Source: DASSTY01 sp035760645 (GTDB taxonomy: Bacteria; Gemmatimonadota; Gemmatimonadetes; Gemmatimonadales; GWC2-71-9). Taken from it: 11,178 bases of DNA. The notes beneath the pieces were generated by a model, which was given only the letters and a program-made list of their open reading frames with translations, was not told where the DNA came from and did no database searches. Each line of letters opens with the position of its first letter. The first letter of the stretch is position 1. Positions 5,843-11,178 of the stretch are shown piece by piece. The position numbers were made by a program, and so were the translations under genes. The DNA is taken from contig DASTSO010000151.1 in NCBI GenBank assembly GCA_035760645.1, positions 1 to 11,178 on the forward strand, in the 5' to 3' direction.

Positions 5843-5992
5843 GTGACGACCCCGTATCCCGAGCCGTTTCCGACGCCGCCGCCGGATCCGACGCCCGATC
5901 CCGTGCCCGATCCGCGCCCGGCCCCGGCACCGACGCCCGCCCCCGACCCGGCGCCGGCGCCGCATCCCGACACCCGCACCCGATCCGCGTGA
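5843..5992 (+). CDS. 49-residue proline-alternating small ORF, coupled to the next gene
   Basis: A GTG start has GAGG six bases upstream, and the ORF ends at a TGA overlapping the next start (GTGA, 5989-5992). It has 21 prolines in 49 residues, mostly every second residue, with Asp, Ala and Thr between (PDPTPDPVPDPRPAPAP). A Pro-Pro-Pro run at residues 12-14 is a known kind of EF-P-dependent ribosome stall site. It has no signal peptide or hydrophobic segment. It could be a real extended polyproline-helix peptide, a leader whose translation sets expression of the downstream membrane protein, or a chance ORF. The SD, the exact stop/start overlap and the lack of an independent SD for the next gene favour translation. 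Confidence 0.6.
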   Translation: MTTPYPEPFPTPPPDPTPDPVPDPRPAPAPTPAPDPAPAPHPDTRTRSA

Positions 5993-6387
5993 AAAGCTTC
6001 CTGCGCAGTGTTTCCATCGCCGCCGCCGCCGGGATCGCCGGCGCCCTCGTCAACAGCGCCGCCGTCTGGGCGGCGGGCCACTACGGGCTCACCGCCCGCG
6101 CCCACGTGCGCCTCGCGCCGGGCTTCACGCCCGGCTGGCTCTACCCGCGCATCGCCTGGGGCGCGCTGTGGGGGCTGCTCCTGCTCGTCCCCCTCCTCGA
6201 GCGCCGCCCCTTCTGGCGCGCCGTGGTGCTGAGTCTCGCCCCCACCGCCGCGCAGCTCCTCTGGTTCTTCCCCCGCACCCCGGCCGGCTATCTCGGCCTG
6301 AGCCTCGGCGCGCTGACGCCGGTGTTCGTGTTCCTCTTCAACCTGCTCTGGGCGCTGGTGGCGGTGGGGTGGTACCGGGCGGCGTGA
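5989..6387 (+). CDS. Conserved hypothetical four-helix membrane protein
   Basis: The protein has 132 residues, GTG start, with no Shine-Dalgarno of its own. The start lies inside the stop of the proline-rich ORF, so reinitiation is the probable route of translation. Hydrophobic segments at about 8-29, 53-70, 76-94 and 103-128 give four membrane helices with short loops. Recognisable patterns are RIAWGALWGLLLLVPLLERR (54-73), LSLAPTAAQLLWFFP (81-95) and LGLSLGALTPVFVFLFNLLW (102-121). These recall uncharacterised bacterial proteins with a WGxLWGLL...SLAPxxxQL...LGxLTPxFVxxFN pattern, though I know no function. It is the last + strand gene before a strong hairpin. Confidence 0.8.
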   Translation: MKSFLRSVSIAAAAGIAGALVNSAAVWAAGHYGLTARAHVRLAPGFTPGWLYPRIAWGALWGLLLLVPLLERRPFWRAVVLSLAPTAAQLLWFFPRTPAGYLGLSLGALTPVFVFLFNLLWALVAVGWYRAA

Positions 6388-6393
6388 TGAGAG

Positions 6394-6407
6394 GTGCTAG
6401 GTGCTAG
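6394..6407 (+). repeat. Two GTGCTAG heptads (left arm of intergenic element)
   Basis: GTGCTAG occurs twice in direct tandem just after the membrane-protein stop. Its reverse complement (CTAGCACCTAGCAC) matches 13 of 14 bases of the right-hand heptad array at both 6486-6499 and 6493-6506. The two arrays are therefore inverted copies of one motif, flanking the terminator hairpin. Confidence 0.85.
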
Positions 6408-6422
6408 TGGCTCCGAAAGACT

Positions 6423-6455
6423 GCGGCCCTCCGATTGCTGGAATCGGAGGGCCGC
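6423..6455. terminator. Perfect 14-bp stem hairpin between convergent genes
   Basis: GCGGCCCTCCGATT (6423-6436) and AATCGGAGGGCCGC (6442-6455) are exact reverse complements around a 5-base loop (GCTGG). The position, between the stops of a + strand gene at 6387 and a - strand gene at 6519, suits a shared bidirectional terminator. Neither side has a real T-run; the minus strand reads AGTCTTTCGG after the stem. It is therefore intrinsic-like or a 3'-end stabiliser. Confidence 0.75.
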
Positions 6456-6471
6456 TCCACATCGGGACACC

Positions 6472-6513
6472 CTAGCCCCTAGCCCCTAGCCCCTAGCACC
6501 TAGCCCCTAGCCC
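6472..6513. repeat. Six-unit CTAGCCC heptad array; GGGGCTA repeats on the minus strand
   Basis: Units start at 6472, 6479, 6486, 6493, 6500 and 6507. Five are CTAGCCC and the fourth is CTAGCAC. Read on the minus strand, directly after the receptor stop, this is G4 runs separated by CTA, with one run broken by the variant unit. The last four runs, with CTA loops, form a textbook G-quadruplex motif. The array begins six bases past the receptor's stop codon. Confidence 0.92.
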
Positions 6514-6518
6514 CTGCC

Positions 6519-9326
6519 TCACCTTCCCAACACGATCTCCGCCCGCGTGTACACGAACCGCCCGTTGTAGCCGAACGGGCTCGCCGCGGGCCAGACGAGG
6601 AAGCCGAAGCTGTTGGCGTAGCTGGGGCGGTCGGGGTAGGTGTCGAAGATGTTGCGCGCGCCGAGGGAGAGCTCGACGAGGTCGTAGAAGCGGTAGCCGA
6701 CCTCGGCGTCGAACAGGGTCTTCGCGCCGTAGGTCTGTACGCACTCGGCGCAGCCGCCCACCTGGGCGCTGGTGTACTTGCCCCAGTACGAGCTGCGTGC
6801 CAGCACGTGGAAGCGGTCGGTCGCGTAGGTGCCGGTGAGCGAGAAGCGCTGGTCGGGCCGCTCCCGCTCGAGCGAGATGAGCCCGCCCGAGGCCACCGAG
6901 TCGAAGAGCACCGCCCCGGTGCCCGCGAGCTCGGGCGGCTCGTCGATCGCGAGCACCTTGTTCTTCGTCCAGTTGTAGATGCCGCTCAGGTCGAGGCGCC
7001 GCGTGCCGCCCAGCGGAATGCGCCAGGCGGCCGTCAGGTCCACGCCCTGCGTGCGCGTGCGGAGCGCGTTGGTGAAGTACTGGGCCGCCTCGATCGAGCT
7101 CTGCCCCGCGGCGTCGAGCAGCCGCTGCACGCTGTCGCCCGCGATCGCGGCGGTCAGGATGATGCGGTCCCGGATGCGGATGTAGTAGTAGTCGGCCGTG
7201 AAGGTGAGCGTCGGCAGCGGCGAGAAGGCGAAGCCGCCGCTCACGTTCACCGACGTCTCGGGCTTGAGCGGCCGCGCGCCCAGCGCCTTGGCCGCCGGGT
7301 GGCCGACGGGGAAGATGCCGACCTCGACCGGCCTCGGGTTGCCCGTGACGGTGTCGACCTCGAACTGGGTGATCTTGCTGCCGAAGAAGCTCTGGCTCGG
7401 GCTCGGCGCACGGAAGCCCGAGCTCAGCGCGCCGCGCAGCACGAACTGCTTCGCCGGCTGGAAGCGCAGCGCCAGCTTGCCGGTGAGCTTGTCGCCGAAG
7501 TCGCTGTAGTGCTCGAAGCGGCCGGCGGTATTCACCAGCAGCTGCGGCGTGAGGTTGGTCTCGAGGTCGAGGTAGCCGCCGACGTTCGAGCGCGAGCTGT
7601 CCACCGCGTTGGCCGGCTGGAAGCCGCCGAAGACCTGGCTGCCCGGCGCGGCGAGGTCGCCGTACTGGTCGGGGTGGAAGCCCTGGATGTAGCTCGCCGG
7701 CTCGCCCGCCTCGATCTGGTAGTTCTCGCGCCGGAACGCGACGCCCAGCGCGACGTTGAGCGGCGCGGGCAGCCCGACGCGGAACGGCTTCACGATGTCC
7801 GCCGTCGTGTTCAGCTCGTTCAGCTTGAGCGTGCCGGCGTAGATCGAGGTGTCGTTGGGGATCCCCGGATCGTCGGCGGTGCCGAGAATGCCGTCGGCGC
7901 CCGGGGCGCACGGGGTGTCGAGGCAGGGGCCCAGCGAGACGTTCATCGTGTGCAGCAGGTCGTAGCGGAAGCTGTTGTGCCCGAACGACCCGCCGACGTC
8001 GTAGCTCCACCCCGCCACCGCGCCGCGCACGCCGGCGGCGGCCGAGCCGTCGCGCACCTTGCCGTCGAAGGTGGGCAGGTAGCCCTGCGGGTAGATCTGG
8101 GGCCAGTTGCGCTCGCTCAGTCCCTGCCGGAAGAAGCCCTGGCCCTGCCCGTCGCGGTAGCTGTAGCCGCCGAAGGCGTAGAGCTCGGCGGTGCCGGCGG
8201 CGTTGAGCGGATACTTGAAGTTGCCGAAGCCGAGCGCGTCCTTCGCGAGCCCGTCGCCCCAGTGGTGATTGGGCATCGGGACGTCGTTGTTGCGCTCGAG
8301 CAGCTCGCCGGTGAGCGTGTCCACCACGTTGGCGTCGCCGGGGACGAGCTGGTCCTGGTTGTCGGCGCCGGCGCGGTTGGTGGGATCGCGGTGCCGGTAC
8401 TCGCCGAAGAGCGCGAGCGAGCCGCGGCCGAGCCGGAGCCCCACGCCGCCGCCGGCGGTGATCGTGTTGCCGTCGTCCTTGTAGCCCAGCCCCGTGACGT
8501 AGCGCCCCGCCTCGGTGGTGAGGAACGGCCGGAACACGCCGTCCTTGAGCACCACGTTCACCACGCCGGCGATCGCGTCCGAGCCGTACTGCGCCGCGGC
8601 GCCGTCGCGCAGCACCTCGATGCGGTCGATCGCGCTCGCCGGCAGCGCGTTGAGGTCCACGCCGCTCGAGCCCGCCCCCATCCCGTAGGCGAAGATGTGC
8701 ACCAGCGCCGTGTGGTGCCGCCGCAGGCCGTTGAGGAGCACCAGCGTGTGGTCGGGGCTCAGCCCCCGCAGCGTGAACGGCCGCACGATGTCGTCGGCGT
8801 CGGTCACGCTCTGGCGCGGGAAGTTGACCGAGGGCGAGAGCTCCTGGAGGATCTGGCTCGTCTCGGTGGTCGGCTGCCGCGCGATGGTCTCCGCCGTGTA
8901 GACGTCCACCGGCACCGCGAGCTCCTCGGCCGCCGTGTGCCGCGCGCGCGAGCCGACGACGACGTTGACGCCGCTCAGCTGCACGACCGAGCGCGCGAGC
9001 CGGAAGTCGGCCGTGCGCGTCTCGCCCGCCGCGAGGGTGACGCGCGCGGTGCCGGCGGTGTAGCCGATCAGCCGCGCCCGCACCGTGTAGGTGCCCGGCG
9101 CGAGGCCTTCGAGCTCGTACGTGCCGCCGTCGCGCGTCGTCACCGAGCGCGCGCCGTCGATGGCCACGGTCGCGCCGCCGAGCGGGGTGCCGAGGCTGTC
9201 GGTGACGCGACCCTTGAGCACCGCCGTCTGGGCAGTGAGCGGTGTGGCACCGAGGAAGAGCAGCAGCAGCGGAAGGCAGAGGAGGCGAGTGCACAGCAGG
9301 CAGGACCGGACCACGCCACGTCGCAT
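6519..9326 (-). CDS. TonB-dependent outer-membrane receptor with carboxypeptidase-regulatory-like N-terminal domain
   Basis: A complete 935-residue receptor. The ATG has GGAGGAA nine bases upstream. The signal peptide runs to about residue 32 (PLTA cleavage). Residues 35-112 form a CarboxypepD_reg-like beta domain (LKGRVTDSLGTPLGGATV...GTYTVRARLIGY). The plug (about 135-262) shows FTLRGLSPDHTLVLLNGLRR, SGVDLNALPASAIDRIEVLR and DGAAAQYGSDAIAGVVNVVL. The rest is a beta barrel with typical strand repeats and SSGFRAPSPSQSFFG in the barrel. Such receptors import siderophores, cobalamin, oligosaccharides or peptides using TonB energy; no substrate-specific partner gene is adjacent, so the ligand is unknown. 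It ends in EIVLGR rather than the common terminal Phe. A loop at residues 468-493 is Asp/Gly-rich with two cysteines. A strong promoter lies just upstream, and G-repeats follow the stop. Confidence 0.96.
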   Translation of the reverse strand: MRRGVVRSCLLCTRLLCLPLLLLFLGATPLTAQTAVLKGRVTDSLGTPLGGATVAIDGARSVTTRDGGTYELEGLAPGTYTVRARLIGYTAGTARVTLAAGETRTADFRLARSVVQLSGVNVVVGSRARHTAAEELAVPVDVYTAETIARQPTTETSQILQELSPSVNFPRQSVTDADDIVRPFTLRGLSPDHTLVLLNGLRRHHTALVHIFAYGMGAGSSGVDLNALPASAIDRIEVLRDGAAAQYGSDAIAGVVNVVLKDGVFRPFLTTEAGRYVTGLGYKDDGNTITAGGGVGLRLGRGSLALFGEYRHRDPTNRAGADNQDQLVPGDANVVDTLTGELLERNNDVPMPNHHWGDGLAKDALGFGNFKYPLNAAGTAELYAFGGYSYRDGQGQGFFRQGLSERNWPQIYPQGYLPTFDGKVRDGSAAAGVRGAVAGWSYDVGGSFGHNSFRYDLLHTMNVSLGPCLDTPCAPGADGILGTADDPGIPNDTSIYAGTLKLNELNTTADIVKPFRVGLPAPLNVALGVAFRRENYQIEAGEPASYIQGFHPDQYGDLAAPGSQVFGGFQPANAVDSSRSNVGGYLDLETNLTPQLLVNTAGRFEHYSDFGDKLTGKLALRFQPAKQFVLRGALSSGFRAPSPSQSFFGSKITQFEVDTVTGNPRPVEVGIFPVGHPAAKALGARPLKPETSVNVSGGFAFSPLPTLTFTADYYYIRIRDRIILTAAIAGDSVQRLLDAAGQSSIEAAQYFTNALRTRTQGVDLTAAWRIPLGGTRRLDLSGIYNWTKNKVLAIDEPPELAGTGAVLFDSVASGGLISLERERPDQRFSLTGTYATDRFHVLARSSYWGKYTSAQVGGCAECVQTYGAKTLFDAEVGYRFYDLVELSLGARNIFDTYPDRPSYANSFGFLVWPAASPFGYNGRFVYTRAEIVLGR

Positions 9327-9395
9327 ACGACGGTTCCTCCAGGGGGAGAGGAGGTACGCCAGCGGACTGCGGTGAGCGATTCCAGTGCTTGCGGG

Positions 9396-9424
9396 GATAT
9401 ACGGCGCGCCGGCAGGGGCGTCAA
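9396..9424 (-). promoter_or_regulatory. Near-consensus sigma-70-type promoter of the TonB-dependent receptor gene
   Basis: On the minus strand, TTGACG (9424-9419) is followed after exactly 17 bases by TATATC (9401-9396). It lies in the 129-base gap between the hrpB stop and the receptor ATG, giving a predicted leader of about 60 bases. It is the best promoter match I found in the window. I saw no clear Fur box or other operator nearby. Confidence 0.75.
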
Positions 9425-9455
9425 GCAGGCGCGACGGCGGGAGGGCGGAGGCCGC

Positions 9456-11178
9456 CTAGGTCCCCCGCGGCTTGGCCCGCCGCGTCGGCTCGGCGGCGAG
9501 CGGGTCCTCGGGCCAGTGGTGGCGCGGGTAGCGGCCGCGGAGGTCCTTGCGCACCTCGGCGTACGAGCCGCGCCAGAAGCCCTCGAGGTCGCGCGTCACC
9601 TGCACCGGACGGTGCGCGGGCGAGAGGAGATGCAGCGTGAGCGGCACGCGCCCGCCGCCGACGCGCGGCGTCTCGCGCTGGCCGAAGAGCTCCTGCAGGC
9701 GCACGGCGAGCACCGGCGCGTCGGGATCGGCGTAGTCGATGGGGAGGCGCGAGCCGGTGGGCACGGTGACGTGCGTCGGCGCGAGCGCGTCGAGGGCGGC
9801 GCGGCGCTGCCAGCCGAGCCGGTCGAGCAGGATCGCCGGGAGATCGAGCCGCTGGAGCTCGTCGCGGCGGCGCAGGCCGTGGAGGTGCGGCAGCAGCCAC
9901 TCGTCGAGCGTGGCGAGGAGCGCCGCGTCGGAGAGGTCGGGCCACGCGTCGGGCTCGAGCCGCCGCAGGAAGGCGACGCGCTCCTGCACGCGCCGCGCGG
10001 CGTCGCTCCAGGCGAGCAGCGCGAGCCCCTCGCGCCGCACCGCGTCGGCGAGCGCCGCGGCGAGCGTGGCGGGCTCGGGGTCGCGCAGCGGCGCGTCGGC
10101 GAGCACGAGCGCGCCGAGCCGCGTGCGGCGCCGCGCGCGCACGGCGCCCGTCGCCTCGTCCCACGCCACCACGTCCTCCCGCGCGAGCTGCGCGCCGAAG
10201 TGCCGCTCGAGCTCCTCGCGCGCGACCGGCGCGGCGAGCAGCACCCGGCTCTCCCGCCGCACGCCGTCGAGCTCCGCCGCCACGAGGAACTCCGCGTCGA
10301 GCAGCGCCGGCGTGTTCACCAGCGCGGCGCCGCCGCCGTTGCGGAGCAGGTAGCGCCCCCGCTGCCCCTCGCGGCGCTGCCCGATGCGGTCGGGATAGGC
10401 GAGCGCGAGGAGCAGCCCCGCCGATTCCACGGCGCCGGCCCCGGCGTCGCCGACCGGCTCCGCGTCGCGCGGCAGGCCGAGCGCGCGGCGCCAGTGGCGC
10501 GCCTCCTCGAGCACGCGGCGCAGGCCGTTGCGGTCCACCGGATAGCCCAGGACCGCGTGCGGCAGGCGGCCGCGCGCCGCGTCGCGCAGCGCCTCGAGCC
10601 GCAGCCGGACGTCGGCATCGGGCGGCCCCATGAGCGGCCCTTCGCCCGCGCCGCGCAGCACGTCGCGCTCGGCGAGCAGCGCCGCGAGGGTACAGGCGAG
10701 CGCGCCGAGGCCCAGCGGCACCGCCGTGAGCGCCATGTGCGCGAGGCGCGGGTGCAGCGCGAGGCGCGCCATGCGGCGGCCGTGCGCCGTGATCCTTCCA
10801 TCGGCGTCCAGCGCATCGAGCTCGCGCAGGAGCGCGCGCGCCTGGGCGTAGGCGGCCTCGGGCGGCGGATCGAGCCACCGCAGCGCGCGCGGATCCTCGA
10901 TGCCCGCCTCGGCGAGCTCGAGGGCGAGCGGCGCGAGGTCGGCCTCGAGGATCTCGGGGGTGGCGTGCGGGACGAGCGCCTGCTGCTCGTGCTCGGCCCA
11001 GAGCCGCCAGCAGACGCCGGGCCCGAGCCGACCCGCGCGCCCGCGGCGCTGGTCGGCCGAGGCGCGCGAGACGCGCACGGTGACGAGCCGCGTCATCCCG
11101 GTGCGCGGCGAGAAGCGCGGCACCCGCGCGAAGCCCGCGTCCACCACGACGCGCACCCCTTCGATCGTGAGGCTCGTC
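9456..11178 (-). CDS. hrpB: ATP-dependent RNA helicase HrpB, C-terminal part (5' end outside window)
   Basis: 573 residues lie in the window; HrpB is usually about 810-840, so roughly the first 250 (Walker A and DEAH motifs) are beyond the right edge. The frame stays open through the edge and enters with TSLTIEGVRVVVDAGFARVP, the family's motif V region. QRRGRAGR (about 11051-11028) is motif VI, with the arginine finger. The helicase-associated helical domain follows (ILEADLAPLALELAEAGI...RITAHGRRMARL). The HrpB-specific C-terminal domain ends the protein: LPIDYADPDAPVLAVRLQEL, FGQRETPRVGGGRVPLTLHL, LSPAHRPVQVTRDLEGFWRG, and YAEVRKDLRGRYPRHHWPEDP. HrpB is a cytoplasmic DEAH-box RNA helicase of poorly defined role, widely conserved but not known to be essential. 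No frameshift is seen. It ends with TAG, 32 bases before the receptor promoter. Confidence 0.96.
   Translation of the reverse strand, partial: TSLTIEGVRVVVDAGFARVPRFSPRTGMTRLVTVRVSRASADQRRGRAGRLGPGVCWRLWAEHEQQALVPHATPEILEADLAPLALELAEAGIEDPRALRWLDPPPEAAYAQARALLRELDALDADGRITAHGRRMARLALHPRLAHMALTAVPLGLGALACTLAALLAERDVLRGAGEGPLMGPPDADVRLRLEALRDAARGRLPHAVLGYPVDRNGLRRVLEEARHWRRALGLPRDAEPVGDAGAGAVESAGLLLALAYPDRIGQRREGQRGRYLLRNGGGAALVNTPALLDAEFLVAAELDGVRRESRVLLAAPVAREELERHFGAQLAREDVVAWDEATGAVRARRRTRLGALVLADAPLRDPEPATLAAALADAVRREGLALLAWSDAARRVQERVAFLRRLEPDAWPDLSDAALLATLDEWLLPHLHGLRRRDELQRLDLPAILLDRLGWQRRAALDALAPTHVTVPTGSRLPIDYADPDAPVLAVRLQELFGQRETPRVGGGRVPLTLHLLSPAHRPVQVTRDLEGFWRGSYAEVRKDLRGRYPRHHWPEDPLAAEPTRRAKPRGT

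Noticed and set aside
6472..6513. Heptad array as a CRISPR or phage attachment site
   Set aside because: Units are 7 bp with no spacers, and no integrase, tRNA or Cas gene is present.
6493..9294. Second very long minus-strand open frame (933 residues) beneath the TonB receptor
   Set aside because: Arg/Ala/Pro/His-rich out-of-frame shadow created by high GC; the other frame has signal peptide, plug and barrel motifs and an SD.
9444..9456. 5-bp hairpin overlapping the hrpB stop
   Set aside because: Too short, no T-run; not a supportable terminator.
9421..10878. Long minus-strand frame overlapping hrpB
   Set aside because: Low-complexity Arg/Ala shadow; HrpB motifs lie in the alternative frame.

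Overview
The window is a very GC-rich (about three quarters G+C by eye), gene-dense stretch of bacterial chromosome. No rRNA, tRNA, CRISPR array, integrase or transposase is visible. Lipoprotein signal peptides and a TonB-dependent receptor with an N-terminal carboxypeptidase-regulatory-like domain show a diderm (outer-membrane) bacterium. The mix of such a receptor, a DinB-fold protein, HrpB, an AI-2E-type permease and GC-rich coding would suit Gemmatimonadota or a similar soil or sediment lineage. That placement is inference; no phylogenetic marker is present.

Left part, + strand (47-6387). A three-gene run starts it: a small two-helix membrane protein with a degenerate histidine-kinase dimerisation helix, an AI-2E family transporter, and gluconokinase. 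The transporter stop and the kinase GTG start overlap by four bases. Next comes a C-terminal remnant of a glyoxalase/VOC protein with no N-terminal part, then separately spaced genes: an OB-like lipoprotein, a conserved hypothetical membrane protein, a DinB-superfamily protein, a WYL-like/TPR fusion, a small excisionase/MerR-like helix-turn-helix protein, a compact two-zinc finger resembling AN1/FYVE cross-brace domains, a cysteine-rich lipoprotein, a 49-residue proline-alternating ORF and a four-helix membrane protein. The proline ORF and the membrane protein gene overlap by four bases (GTGA).

Centre (6388-6518). The gap between the two converging gene sets is highly structured. It has a perfect 14-bp stem hairpin, two GTGCTAG heptads on one side and six CTAGCCC-type heptads on the other. 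On the minus strand the heptads read as GGGGCTA repeats, a G-quadruplex-type sequence just after the receptor stop codon.

Right part, - strand (6519-11178). A full-length TonB-dependent receptor is preceded by a near-consensus sigma-70-type promoter (TTGACG, 17 bp, TATATC). Upstream of that lies the C-terminal two thirds of the RNA helicase HrpB, which runs off the right edge.

Most of the window looks like ordinary chromosomal housekeeping and envelope genes, and I see no convincing defence or mobile system. The items most worth a second look are the heptad/hairpin intergenic element, the coupled proline-rich ORF, the two-zinc finger protein, the WYL-TPR gene next to a lone HTH gene, and the seven-run G-tract over that WYL-TPR gene's ribosome binding site.
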